Counted from the first letter of the stretch, positions 1-8,315 are shown. The stretch: DNA of 17,270 bases from an uncultured Lachnospiraceae bacterium (GCA_910585855.1 CAJUGZ010000055.1:1-17270), one strand, 5' to 3'. Numbers and translations: made by a program. The notes: generated by a model from the letters alone, not told the origin.

Positions 1-7
1 TTCTAGC

Positions 8-33
8 AGAAGTTAAGAACTTCTAACTTTTTT
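8..33 (+). terminator. Rho-independent terminator-like hairpin at window start
   Basis: A 7-bp perfect stem (AGAAGTT at 8-14 pairing with AACTTCT at 18-24, loop AAG) is followed within three bases by six T residues (28-33). This has the form of an intrinsic terminator for a gene upstream of the window. The same stem-loop shape and much of the sequence also occur at the apex of the family B repeat (8066-8084), so it may be part of a repeat rather than a dedicated terminator. Confidence 0.45.
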
Positions 34-60
34 CCAAAGTCACTGCAGTCTGCCTGTGGG
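8..60 (+). repeat. Probable diverged remnant of family B repeat (3' half)
   Basis: By eye this stretch aligns to the apex and 3' arm of the family B element at 8066-8115. It shares an AGAAGT stem, CTTCTAAC, a TCC.AAGT block and then TGCAGTC, with scattered mismatches and a 2-3 base insertion. The 5' arm, if present, lies outside the window. The match is partial, so membership in the family is an inference. If correct, family B copies lie at both ends of this window. Confidence 0.4.
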
Positions 61-166
61 GTTCGCATCTGGCTGTTTTTTGGCTTCGAAACAAAAAAAG
101 AATGATATTTGTTTATTTTCTTTTTGGACTTGGGTTGAAATATTGTTTTGTTTTTTGAAAAAATAG

Positions 167-194
167 TTGCAATTTAGAAAATTTTGTGTATAAT
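167..194 (+). promoter_or_regulatory. Sigma-70-type promoter for tRNA-Thr
   Basis: A -35 box TTGCAA (167-172) and a consensus -10 box TATAAT (189-194) are separated by 16 bp. Transcription would start near position 201, about 50 nt upstream of the mature tRNA, leaving a 5' leader for RNase P to remove. Confidence 0.75.
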
Positions 195-253
195 AAAAAG
201 TGGTTGGAAAAACAACTTGCATTTTTTGAGGACAAGTGATATAGTATAGATAT

Positions 254-326
254 GCTTCCGTGGCTCAGTCGGTAGAGCGATTGATTCGTAATCAATAGAT
301 CGTGGGTTCGAGTCCCATCGGGAGCT
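254..326 (+). tRNA. tRNA-Thr (anticodon CGT)
   Basis: The sequence folds as a 73-nt cloverleaf. The acceptor stem GCTTCCG pairs with CGGGAGC (one G-U), with discriminator T326. The D arm contains GGCTCAGTCGGTAGAGC. The anticodon stem ATTGA/TCAAT encloses the loop TTCGTAA, which places CGT at positions 34-36 and so decodes ACG (Thr). The T arm is GTGGG-TTCGAGT-CCCAT. CCA is not encoded and would be added after transcription. The gene stands alone, with its own promoter and terminator. No direct repeat of its 3' end was seen elsewhere in the window, so there is no sign that it serves as an integration site here. Confidence 0.96.
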
Positions 327-339
327 TTTATAGAATAGG

Positions 340-388
340 GCTGTCGTTTTACGAAATTTTATTCGTTAAAACGACAGCTTTATTTTTT
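340..388 (+). terminator. Rho-independent terminator of tRNA-Thr
   Basis: A long inverted repeat runs from GCTGTCGTTTT (340-350) to AAAACGACAGC (368-378), extended inward by ACGAA/TTCGT with one bulged T, around a short AT loop. A T-rich run, TTTATTTTTT (379-388), follows immediately. It lies 13 nt after the tRNA and closes the single-gene transcript. Confidence 0.88.
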
Positions 389-508
389 GTGTTTTATTTA
401 CTAAGTTTTTTAAGATTTGGTGGGGGTATTCGTGTTTTTGTTGTGATTTTGATAGGTGTGACGTCTATATTTACAAAAAGTGACATAAAATTACAAAACT
501 TTAGAAGA

Positions 509-536
509 GTGACATAATATGTCCTATGTGTATGAT
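509..536 (+). promoter_or_regulatory. Candidate promoter and palindromic operator for the lipoprotein operon
   Basis: GTGACA (509-514) and TATGAT (531-536), spaced 16 bp, could be the -35 and -10 boxes. TATAAT at 536-541 is an alternative -10. A perfect 13-bp palindrome, GACATAATATGTC (511-523), overlaps the -35 box and enters the spacer. A related half (GTGACATAAAA) lies about 30 bp upstream at 480-490. This arrangement suits a repressor site, but no regulator gene is adjacent. The promoter is tentative. The palindrome is directly visible. Confidence 0.4.
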
Positions 537-597
537 ATAATAATATTTAAAAATGTATTAGACAATGAATTTTATAGAGTAGATAAAGGAGGAGTTT

Positions 598-3045
598 ATG
601 AAGAAACCAATGTTATTGTTTACAGCAGTTTCTGTATTGATGCTTTCAGGATGTTCTGTTGTAGATAAGAAGGCACAAGAAATGATTAAAGAACAAGGAA
701 TAGAGGGAGATGAGGATTATAAGGAATATACGAGATTAAAAAGTGGAGGAGAGTTGGATGAGAATGGTTATTATAAAATTTCTGATTCTCTGTCAATAGA
801 AGAAACAGAGGAAACGGTAGAACAGAGAACAGGACAGATTCGTGTTACTTTTGCTGAGAATGATAATCTTTTGATTCATTATTATAGGGATGCAGAACAG
901 AAAGAGGAAATTTTAACATCTTGTTATTTAAATCCCAATGACTATATTTATGCTTCTGTTCCAGAAAGTATGGCAAATACGAATTTATACCATTTTTTGG
1001 AGTATCGTATTTTTGAATACGGAGAAAGCGGAAGGAAACAGCTAGATTGGACAGCAGCAGAGGAGAATGTAGTTTTGCAGATTCCTGCAGATTATAGTGG
1101 AGAAGAGATTTCTGTTGTTCCGGTTGGAGGTTATGAAAAACGGAAACTTATGTTGAGTGATTATTATATGGATACAGAGGGGAATAGTCATGAATTGTCG
1201 GAGAGGTGGAGGATTGATAAAGAGGAAACAGCAGGGGATTCGATTACGATTAGTCCGGTAGATTCTTATATTTTAAGTTATGAGTATGATAATAAAAATT
1301 ATTTTTTTGTCGATTCCCATCCTGATTGCCGGTATCAGGATAATGAGGATGGAGTTGTAATTTTTGAGGAAGCGGATGCACAGAGTGAAATTACGAATTA
1401 TTCGGTGGAATTGCATCCGTATATTAGTGCAGAGATTATATCGGATCAGGAGTGGAGATATCAGGTAAATGGGGGAGAGCAAATGAAAAGTAAAAAAGGC
1501 TCTCAAAAAATTACAAATTTAAAATATGAGGATCAAATTGTAGTTTATACGGATAAAGTAGCTGTGTTTGATTATGATAAAAATCAGTTGACAGAGCCGG
1601 CTGAAATACAGGTTGCAGAGGGTTATTGTTATACATTTCAAGTTAAAAAACATACTAGTTTTTATTTTGATCCATCCGAGTATACTTACAGTTATGGAAG
1701 TATTGTTTTTAAAAATCGGGGAAGAGAGATTACGGAAGGGGTTTATCTTGGAGAGGGAAGCCAGATTACATATGAGGCAAAAAGTGTAGAAGAGGGATAT
1801 TGGCTGCCGGATGGGGAGCATACGATTGTGGTAAAAGGAGAAAAAGAAACGAAAGAGGCATTTAATCAAATTCGTTTTTATCCGCAGCGCAAGGTGGAAG
1901 TTTATTTGCTGCAGCCAAAGGCGGGAGGAACAATCCGATATTCGGTGAATGGAACAGAAATTGAGACATCTAGTATTGAGGTAGATGCTGGTACAAGTAT
2001 TTCTATGGATTTTGAAGGTTGGGAAGGCTGGATTTGCAGTGCGGAAGATAAGACTTTGTATATTGCAGGAGAGGAGGATAAGCAGGAAACAAATGTAAAG
2101 GGAAAAGATGTCGATCAGATTTTTTTAGAAAATGAGGAGCATAAGCCAGTATTAGAATTGGTTTTGGATAAAAGTGTTGGGGAAATGCTGCAGGTGGATT
2201 TATCTGCTTCTGGATATGAAAAATCAGGAATTGTTTATCAGCAGGAGTTATTAAAAAATACTTATACATTGAGTACGGAGAAAATAGGGACAGAAGAGGG
2301 GATTACGGTTTCCTTGAAAAATGGTTCTGTGCAGAGTGGTTATGCCTTTAAGATAAAAATGGTAAAAACAGAAAAAAATAAAAATCAATCGGAAGAAGTT
2401 TTGTATATACAGAAGATTCCTGTGTCAGAAAAGTTAGAAATTTATCATGATACAGAGATTATGGATTCCCCTTTTTATTATGATAAAGTAACAATTACAA
2501 TTAGTTTAGAAGAAGTGGAAGGATATGAACCGAAAAGTATAGAACATGGAGAGATTAACTTAGCTTATGCGGATACTGGTGCAGAAGTGCAGGAAGGAGA
2601 GATTTTAGACGGAGAACGGGAAGTTGTCGTTAGTATAATACCGGAAGAAGGATATTATTTAGATAGTGGAAAAAAGAATACAAATGATCTTTATCAAAAT
2701 ACAATGTCTTATAAAAAATACAAATCTGATATAGATAAAATAATAAAGGATAATCCGATTAAGAAAATATTTATTGTAACATTAGATAATAACGATCCTT
2801 ATGGAACAGTAGTTTATAAGTTGGACGGAGCAGAGGTTTCTGGAACGATAGAGGTTAGAGAAAAGCAGAAGCTGGTAATGGAATATATGATTACAGATTC
2901 GGAATATGAAATTCAAACAGAAGGATTGCTAAAGATTGTCCAAAGCAAGACAAAAGGTGATGTTTCAATAGAAATAACAGAAGAGATAGATGGTACAGTG
3001 CTGAAGCGAGAAGATTTCATTACTGTAATGAAGAAGGGAGATTAA
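598..3045 (+). CDS. Large surface lipoprotein with repeated beta-rich segments
   Basis: The 815-residue protein begins with a lipoprotein signal peptide: MKKP, a hydrophobic stretch, then the lipobox L16-S17-G18-C19. The mature protein should be lipid-anchored on the outer face of the membrane. The ATG has a strong AAAGGAGG site 6 nt upstream. The rest is acidic and beta-rich, with no enzyme motif I recognise. At least three segments share a pattern of small residue, I/V-x-Y/F, then N/D/R-G: near residues 366 (YGSIVFKNRG), 444 (GTIRYSVNG) and 735 (YGTVVYKLDG). Each is followed by a strand-rich stretch with G-Y or G-W, which suggests divergent tandem beta-sandwich domains. It is the first gene of an apparent operon with two DUF4230-like membrane proteins; the next start codon is 4 bp after its stop. 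Function is unknown. An adhesin, a ligand-binding scaffold or an envelope stress component are all possible. The lipoprotein call is secure. Confidence 0.85.
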   Translation: MKKPMLLFTAVSVLMLSGCSVVDKKAQEMIKEQGIEGDEDYKEYTRLKSGGELDENGYYKISDSLSIEETEETVEQRTGQIRVTFAENDNLLIHYYRDAEQKEEILTSCYLNPNDYIYASVPESMANTNLYHFLEYRIFEYGESGRKQLDWTAAEENVVLQIPADYSGEEISVVPVGGYEKRKLMLSDYYMDTEGNSHELSERWRIDKEETAGDSITISPVDSYILSYEYDNKNYFFVDSHPDCRYQDNEDGVVIFEEADAQSEITNYSVELHPYISAEIISDQEWRYQVNGGEQMKSKKGSQKITNLKYEDQIVVYTDKVAVFDYDKNQLTEPAEIQVAEGYCYTFQVKKHTSFYFDPSEYTYSYGSIVFKNRGREITEGVYLGEGSQITYEAKSVEEGYWLPDGEHTIVVKGEKETKEAFNQIRFYPQRKVEVYLLQPKAGGTIRYSVNGTEIETSSIEVDAGTSISMDFEGWEGWICSAEDKTLYIAGEEDKQETNVKGKDVDQIFLENEEHKPVLELVLDKSVGEMLQVDLSASGYEKSGIVYQQELLKNTYTLSTEKIGTEEGITVSLKNGSVQSGYAFKIKMVKTEKNKNQSEEVLYIQKIPVSEKLEIYHDTEIMDSPFYYDKVTITISLEEVEGYEPKSIEHGEINLAYADTGAEVQEGEILDGEREVVVSIIPEEGYYLDSGKKNTNDLYQNTMSYKKYKSDIDKIIKDNPIKKIFIVTLDNNDPYGTVVYKLDGAEVSGTIEVREKQKLVMEYMITDSEYEIQTEGLLKIVQSKTKGDVSIEITEEIDGTVLKREDFITVMKKGD

Positions 3046-3049
3046 GGAG

Positions 3050-3841
3050 ATGGAAGAATTTGATCAAATAGAAGAGAAAGAAGAAGTTTATGATGGTAAT
3101 TTTATAGAAGAGAACAGAAAAGGTACAAAAATTCCGTTAAAGTTTAAAGTAATAGTTGTACTTGCAGTTATTGCAGCAGGATTGGTTTTAATTCTTACAA
3201 TACAGATATGGAGAAAAGCTAAAACATACGGAGAGAATATTGGAGATGTAACGGGAAAAACTGTTGGAATAGCAGTTGGTTCATTTCATGGTTTTTCAGA
3301 AGGCAAGAGAGGAAGAGAGGACGGAAAAGAGGATGGATTGTCAGCATCTGATACTGTAGTAAAAATGCAAAGTAGTTTTCATGAAATAGCAAATTTGCAG
3401 GTGTTAGTTTCAAGTATTAAGTTAAATGATTATCATAAATTAGAAGAGAAGTATGCTGCTTTATATTTATTAAAAGGAGATGCCGTATTTACGGTAGATT
3501 TATCAAAAGCTGTTATTGATGCGAATGAGGACGGAGAGGTATGGTATATTCGCCTTCCTCAGCCAGAGGTTACAGTATATATTGATGACAGATATACAAA
3601 AAAAGTAGCAGAGTATCAGAGGAAGTTTTTTAACGGAAGTGCAGAAGACGGTTTTAATGCATATATAAATTCTATGTCTAATCTGGAAAGTAAAGCAAAA
3701 GACGCTATAGAAGAGGATGGAAGTTTAATGAAATGTGCAAGAGATTCTGCAGAAAAGCAGATAAAACGACTTGCAAAGATGGCACGTGTAAATGATAAAG
3801 AATCAATTAATGATAAAGAACCAATTATTGTTTGGGAATAG
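3050..3841 (+). CDS. Single-pass membrane protein, DUF4230-like
   Basis: The 263-residue protein has a short acidic cytoplasmic N-terminus, one transmembrane helix at about residues 33-53, and then a glycine-rich segment with G every few residues (about 61-97, including GKRGREDGKEDG). From about residue 112 it matches what I recall of the DUF4230 family: ANLQVL, then AVFTVDLSKAV, WYIRLPQPEV and a helical C-terminus. The proposed topology is N-in, with the domain outside. The Shine-Dalgarno AAGGAG overlaps the stop codon of the lipoprotein gene, so the two are probably translationally coupled. The next gene encodes a similar protein, so the pair probably arose by duplication and may form a complex with the lipoprotein. 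The family name is from memory of the motif pattern. No biochemical role can be given. Confidence 0.8.
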   Translation: MEEFDQIEEKEEVYDGNFIEENRKGTKIPLKFKVIVVLAVIAAGLVLILTIQIWRKAKTYGENIGDVTGKTVGIAVGSFHGFSEGKRGREDGKEDGLSASDTVVKMQSSFHEIANLQVLVSSIKLNDYHKLEEKYAALYLLKGDAVFTVDLSKAVIDANEDGEVWYIRLPQPEVTVYIDDRYTKKVAEYQRKFFNGSAEDGFNAYINSMSNLESKAKDAIEEDGSLMKCARDSAEKQIKRLAKMARVNDKESINDKEPIIVWE

Positions 3842-3853
3842 GGAGAAATAGAG

Positions 3854-4582
3854 ATGGAGTTGAAAGAGAGAGAAGAAAATTCAAAAGAATGGAAATTTTG
3901 GATTGGTATGGTTGCTGGTTTGGTAATTTTAGTAATATTAATTATTGTTTTCTTTAGGTTTGCATTAAAAAAAGGAGTAAATGCTTTTCAAGATACTTAT
4001 AAACAGGTAGAAAGCCAAGTGAAAGAGGAGAAAAAGGAAGAGTTTTATCAGAAGGGTTATGAAGCTGCCGAAAAGGAAAACCATGTCAGTAATCGAGCAG
4101 GGATTTCAGTGGAAAATATAAAGGAAACAGCAAATTTGGAAGTACTTGAAGTAAGAGATGTAGAATTTGTATTTCAGGGAGCAGATGAAAATGATAAAAA
4201 TATCACAGTTTGGTTGGAAGTTCCCGGAACAGGAGTATTTACTGTAGATTTACAGGCAAGTGAATTTATTGTAGATAATAAAAGAAATTATGTCTTAGTG
4301 CGTGTACCAAAAATTGAGTTAAGTGAGTGCAAAGTAGACTATGCTAATGTAAATAAATTAAGATTTGAAAATGATATTTTTAATGATAGTATTGCAGTGG
4401 GAGAAGATATGGCACAGGAAATGCTAAAAGACGGATATTTATTGATTCAAAAGGAGTTTTTATCGAATCAATGGTACTATAATAGTGCGGAGTCAGCAGC
4501 AGAAAATTTGATTACTAATATGATTAAGGAAGTAAATTTTAATATCAGTGATTTGCAGGTAGAAGTGGAGTTTATGGAGTGA
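3854..4582 (+). CDS. Single-pass membrane protein, DUF4230-like (second copy)
   Basis: The 242-residue protein has a charged N-terminus, one transmembrane helix at about residues 15-37, and a charged, probably coiled-coil stalk (about 40-75, rich in K, E and Q). The DUF4230-like domain follows, with ANLEVLEVRDVEF, GVFTVDLQASEF, YVLVRVPKIEL and a helical tail. The same order of blocks in the preceding gene supports a shared origin, though identity is low. The start codon is 12 bp after the upstream stop, with GGAGA as the ribosome site, so it belongs to the same operon. It is the last gene: 30 bp downstream the sequence becomes very AT-rich, and then the family A repeat begins. Function is unknown. 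Confidence 0.8.
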   Translation: MELKEREENSKEWKFWIGMVAGLVILVILIIVFFRFALKKGVNAFQDTYKQVESQVKEEKKEEFYQKGYEAAEKENHVSNRAGISVENIKETANLEVLEVRDVEFVFQGADENDKNITVWLEVPGTGVFTVDLQASEFIVDNKRNYVLVRVPKIELSECKVDYANVNKLRFENDIFNDSIAVGEDMAQEMLKDGYLLIQKEFLSNQWYYNSAESAAENLITNMIKEVNFNISDLQVEVEFME

Positions 4583-4703
4583 TGGATAAAAACTAACTAT
4601 AAACATTCACAATAAAATTATCAAATTGTTAATAATAGTAAAAAAATAGTCAAATCTCAAAAATATAAGTATTCCATTGTAATCTTTACAAGAACACAAT
4701 TTT

Positions 4704-4871
4704 CCGGCTGGTAGAACTAGCTGAACTCGAAAGGAAGGTCTATGAAGGGTCATCATTTCCCGTCGGCACTTAGGCACGGTATTTTCGTGCCTTATGTGTC
4801 CGCTACGAGGAAATGCTAAGCGAAAGCGGGCTCGGAATAGACCTTCCTTTCGGGTTCAGCGTCCCCCTTAT
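4704..4871. repeat. Family A structured repeat, copy A1
   Basis: A 24-nt terminal stem (4720-4743 with 4837-4860, one G-T and otherwise paired) encloses a core of about 93 nt. The core contains its own hairpin, AGGCACG (4772-4778) with CGTGCCT (4786-4792), plus CATTTCC and GGAAATG blocks. The flanks CTGGTAGAACTAGCTG and GCGTCCCCCTT recur, inverted, around copy A2. The element lies between two convergent genes. Its GGGGGACGC end is about 50 nt past the araC stop codon. No T-run follows the stem, so it is not a canonical intrinsic terminator. The 4583-4703 stretch before it is AT-rich and holds nothing I recognise. Confidence 0.85.
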
Positions 4872-4912
4872 TAAGACTTGATTACAGAGATTCGAAGAAA
4901 ATAAAAAATCTT

Positions 4913-5707
4913 TTATTTCCCCGGCGCTTTTTTTCGAAAATCAGAAGGAGTTATACCTTCAAATTTTTTAAATTGACGCATAAAATGAATTTCATTTTCA
5001 TATCCGCAGAAAGAAGAAATGGTGCAGATATTCATATCGCTGTGGCTTAGATAAAATTTTGCAAGTTCTAAACGTGCATGAATTTTGTCTGTCTGTGCGG
5101 AGGTAGAAAAAAACTGTTTATATAAGTGCTGGAAATAGGATACACTTAAATTTACAGAGTGTGCCATATCTGAAATAGTCCAAAGATTAGCCGGATTGTT
5201 GTAAAGAGCAGTTCTTATATTTAAAAGAGCCCGATAATATTTATGCTGAAAAATAAGAGGATTGGAGCGCATAAGGTATTCTGTAAGAGCAGAGAGAAAA
5301 GCAAAAGTCAGACAGTGCAAAATTTGCTTGGAGTGTTTGGCAGGAAAACGGTATTCCTGCGTGATCATTTGGATAAATCGTGACAGTCTGGGAATATCAG
5401 GCGGGTATAGAGGTTGGTTAAACGGAAGCTGGAGAGAGGAAAGCGAAATATCAGAGGAGTCCTTTTCCAGATAAAAGTGAATCCAGTCATCATTATAGTT
5501 AGGAGTATCACAGCCATAGTGAATATAGGTATTTTGATCGAAAAGAATTACCATATTGGGCTTAGTAAAGATACGTTGGTTATTGATAAAAACCCATGCA
5601 GGGGTTTTTACAATTAAGAGAAGATATTCTGACAGTCCTTCTTTATGTTCAATATCGCACGGATTGCGATGGTGAGAGTCATATCCGCAGCCTGTTACAC
5701 AGATCAT
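4913..5707 (-). CDS. AraC-family transcriptional regulator
   Basis: The 264-residue protein has the usual AraC layout. The N-terminal half (about 1-140) is predicted to be a cupin-like ligand-binding domain, with a GCDTPNYNDDWIHFYL stretch typical of such sensors. The C-terminal 100 residues hold the two helix-turn-helix motifs: the first at about 178-199 (ISDMAHSVNLSVSYFQHLYK), the second at about 227-250, with the family signature CGYENEIHFMRQFKK then GITPSDFRK. An AGAAAGGGG ribosome site precedes the ATG. It is transcribed divergently from the GH31 gene across 208 bp, the common layout for a sugar-responsive activator and its target, so it probably controls that gene and perhaps itself. 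The inducer is unknown. Confidence 0.93.
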   Translation of the reverse strand: MICVTGCGYDSHHRNPCDIEHKEGLSEYLLLIVKTPAWVFINNQRIFTKPNMVILFDQNTYIHYGCDTPNYNDDWIHFYLEKDSSDISLSSLQLPFNQPLYPPDIPRLSRFIQMITQEYRFPAKHSKQILHCLTFAFLSALTEYLMRSNPLIFQHKYYRALLNIRTALYNNPANLWTISDMAHSVNLSVSYFQHLYKQFFSTSAQTDKIHARLELAKFYLSHSDMNICTISSFCGYENEIHFMRQFKKFEGITPSDFRKKAPGK

Positions 5708-5915
5708 AATAGATTCCCCTTTCTAATTTTTTATAGTTATCATATCAACAGGAAACAGATTCGTCAATCGGTTTTTTTGTTTGTAAAAAAGCAGAATAGG
5801 TCAGTAAATAGCAGTTCTATATATTGTATAAAAGGAAAAAATTTTTTAAGATAGTTTGATAGAATCAGAAAATATAGAAACCAATTAATTAAAATTATAA
5901 GAAAGGATAAAAAGA
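5708..5915. promoter_or_regulatory. Divergent promoter region, araC-type gene and GH31 gene
   Basis: This 208-bp gap separates two divergent genes and must carry both promoters. For the GH31 gene a -10 candidate TATAAA lies at 5827-5832 (with an overlapping TATATT just upstream), but there is no good -35 box at the right distance. That is typical of promoters needing an AraC-type activator. GAAAGGA at 5901-5907 is the GH31 ribosome site. I could not define paired AraC half-sites by eye. Confidence 0.5.
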
Positions 5916-7967
5916 ATGAAAGAGATTGCAAAAGGGATCTGGAAATTAACCTATCAAACACCTGAAAAATTTACACCTTGTTCTATGAGAAAAAGCAAAA
6001 TTGCTGTAGAGGAATTAGAGAAAATTGATTTAGAAGTGTGTCAGAAACTTCCATTTGAAGAGAAAGAAATTATATTAAAAACAACAAAGCGTGGAGTAAC
6101 AGTGTCAATTCCTATGCAGACAGAGGAAGATATTTATGGATTTGGTCTGCAGCTAAAAAGTATTAATTATGCCGGAAGGAAAAGGCATATAAAAGTAAAT
6201 TCTGATCCAACTGTGGATACCGGAGAAAGTCATGCACCTGTGCCTTTTTATATTTCTACAGCAGGATATGGTGTGTTTGTAGATACTTATCGTTATGCTA
6301 CTTTTTATATGGGGACAAATTCGAAAAAAGGAGCATCTTCTTCGAAAAAAGAGGTCAATCAGCCACATAAAGAATTCAGTGAATCAGCACTTTATTCTTT
6401 AAAACGTGCAAAAGAGCAAAGAACAGTTATTATTGATATTCAAGGGGCAGAAGGAGTGGAACTTTATTTTTTTGCCGGAACAGTAAAACAGGTGGTACAA
6501 AGATATAATTTGTTTTCTGGGGGAGGAATCATTCCGCCTATGTGGGGACTTGGCATATGGTATCGGGTTTACGGAGGCAGCAAAGAAGAGGATGTTAAAA
6601 AGCTGGCAGAGCAATTTCGAGAAGAACAGATTCCAATGGATGTGTTGGGGATTGAACCGGGATGGCATTCCCATTCTTATTCTTGTACTTATGAATGGAG
6701 CAGTCTTTTTCCAAATGCACAAGATATGATAGACAGTTTAAATCAAAACGGGTATCATGTGAATTTATGGGAGCATATGTTTGTTTATCCTGCTGCCCCT
6801 TTTTATCAGAAATTAAAAGATTACAGCGGAGAATATGAAGTTTGGAACGGGCTTGTGCCGGATTTTGCAACAAAAGAGGCAAGAGAAATTTTTTCGGATT
6901 GGCATAGAGTACAGTTTGTAGAGAAAGGAATTGCTGGATTTAAACTAGATGAATGTGATAATTCCGATTTTAATCCTTCGAATTGGTCTTTTCCAGATAC
7001 CGCAGAATTTCCTTCTGGTATGGATGGAGAACAGATGCATAACGCAGTTGGAATCTTATATCAGGAAGTGATAGCAGAAGCATTTGAAAAACAGGGAATA
7101 AGAACTTTATCGCAGGTTCGTTCTTCTGGTGCATTAGCATCCTCACAGCCTTTTGTATTATATTCCGATCTGTATAACCATAAAGAATTTATCAGGGGAA
7201 TTGTAACTTCTTCTTTTTCAGGACTGCTTTGGTCGCCGGAAGTTAGGGACTGCGTAAATGAAACCGATCTTTTGCGAAGAATCGAAACTGTTATATTTTC
7301 TCCTCTGGCACTGTTAAATGCATGGAGAATTCCAAATCCCCCATGGAAACAGGTAGACATTAATAAAAACTTGGAAAATATATGGATGGAAAAACAGGAA
7401 TATTATACAAAACAATGCAGAAAATTATTAGAATTGCGGATGTCATTTCTTCCATATTTGTATAGTGCATTTATAGAATATCAAAGAAAAGGTATTCCGC
7501 CTGTACGGGCAATGGTAATGGAGTATCCTGATGATTTAGAAGTTCGTACAATCGATGATCAATATTTTTTTGGAAAGGATATTTTGGTTTGTCCATTGAC
7601 ATTAGAAGATGGAATGTCTAGAAAAGTTTATTTGCCGGAAGGAAAATGGCATGAATTTTTTGGAACAGCCGTATATGAAGGAAAAGCATGGATTGAGGTT
7701 TCGGCAAAAGAAGAAGAAATTCCTCTTTTTGTAAGAGAAAATGCATTGATTCCATTGGCAAAACCCGTTTTACATATTACGAAAGAAACTGTATTTGAGA
7801 TAACAGTACTTCAGTTTGGTTCAGGAGAAGCAGAATTTATACTTTATGAGGATGACTTTGAAACGTTAGAATATAAACAGACAGGAGTAAAAGGGATTCG
7901 AATTTACAGGAAAGAAAATGGAGTAGTTGAGATTCTTGATAAGGCTGAGCGATATCGTTTTTTATAA
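5916..7967 (+). CDS. Glycoside hydrolase family 31 (alpha-glycosidase)
   Basis: The 683-residue protein has the GH31 layout. An N-terminal beta-sandwich (about 1-200) contains YGFGLQLKSINYAGRK and GYGVFVDTYRYATFYMG. A (beta/alpha)8 barrel (about 205-540) follows, and then C-terminal beta domains. The predicted catalytic nucleophile is Asp345 in GFKLDECD. Asp445, in LLWSPEVRDC, aligns with the acid/base position. QVRSSGALASSQ (about 400-411) is the usual GH31 arginine-containing strand. GH31 enzymes retain configuration and act on alpha-linked glucose, xylose, galactose, GalNAc or sulfoquinovose. The WSPEVRD form differs from the classical WxGD, so the substrate should not be assumed to be starch. 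There is no signal peptide, so it is cytoplasmic, and no transporter is adjacent in the window. It is probably controlled by the divergent AraC-type protein. Confidence 0.92.
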   Translation: MKEIAKGIWKLTYQTPEKFTPCSMRKSKIAVEELEKIDLEVCQKLPFEEKEIILKTTKRGVTVSIPMQTEEDIYGFGLQLKSINYAGRKRHIKVNSDPTVDTGESHAPVPFYISTAGYGVFVDTYRYATFYMGTNSKKGASSSKKEVNQPHKEFSESALYSLKRAKEQRTVIIDIQGAEGVELYFFAGTVKQVVQRYNLFSGGGIIPPMWGLGIWYRVYGGSKEEDVKKLAEQFREEQIPMDVLGIEPGWHSHSYSCTYEWSSLFPNAQDMIDSLNQNGYHVNLWEHMFVYPAAPFYQKLKDYSGEYEVWNGLVPDFATKEAREIFSDWHRVQFVEKGIAGFKLDECDNSDFNPSNWSFPDTAEFPSGMDGEQMHNAVGILYQEVIAEAFEKQGIRTLSQVRSSGALASSQPFVLYSDLYNHKEFIRGIVTSSFSGLLWSPEVRDCVNETDLLRRIETVIFSPLALLNAWRIPNPPWKQVDINKNLENIWMEKQEYYTKQCRKLLELRMSFLPYLYSAFIEYQRKGIPPVRAMVMEYPDDLEVRTIDDQYFFGKDILVCPLTLEDGMSRKVYLPEGKWHEFFGTAVYEGKAWIEVSAKEEEIPLFVRENALIPLAKPVLHITKETVFEITVLQFGSGEAEFILYEDDFETLEYKQTGVKGIRIYRKENGVVEILDKAERYRFL

Positions 7968-7979
7968 GTTAGAATGAGG

Positions 7980-8278
7980 ATAGGATACTGCCGGAAAGGG
8001 TTGGCTTTCACCGGACGCAAGAGGCAGTTTGCTCCTGTCCTTTGCCTGCTCCGCTCCAAACGGTAAGAAGTCCAAGACTTTCTAACCGTTCTCCGAAGTT
8101 GCAGTCAAAGGACAGGAGCAAACTGCCTCTCGCTGTTGGTGGAATGGCGGTAGAAGTTATATTTTATTACGGAGTAAGTTTTCAGTAAAGTTTAGACACG
8201 ATTCTTTTAACATCCTCCATGATCTAATCTTCTCGTAAAATCAAAATTTTATTCTTTTTTAAGTTTATAAGTTTATCC
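7980..8278 (+). repeat. Family B structured repeat, copy B1 (complete hairpin)
   Basis: The element starts 12 nt after the GH31 stop codon. A perfect 24-bp stem (8021-8044 with 8106-8129) continues inward through CTGC/GCAG, AACGGT/ACCGTT and AGAAGTC/GACTTTCT to a small apical loop. CACC/GGTGG-type pairing may extend it outward. The 3' tail (8160-8194 and 8235-8276) is repeated almost exactly after the next gene at 9559-9593 and 9599-9640. A 35-40 nt stretch around 8195-8232 is unique to this copy. There is no T-run directly after the stem, so it could form a strong double-stranded RNA or a cruciform rather than a classical terminator. Confidence 0.85.
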
Positions 8279-8315
8279 TGCAGTGATAATTTCTTTTATT
8301 TTTTTTAAAATCAGT

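Noticed and set aside
302..517. 71-codon ORF starting inside tRNA-Thr
   Set aside because: It starts in the T arm of the tRNA, crosses the tRNA terminator, has no ribosome site and reads as low-complexity hydrophobic sequence.
254..4582. Genomic island integrated at tRNA-Thr
   Set aside because: No integrase and no second copy of the tRNA 3' end was found, and the tRNA terminator is intact.
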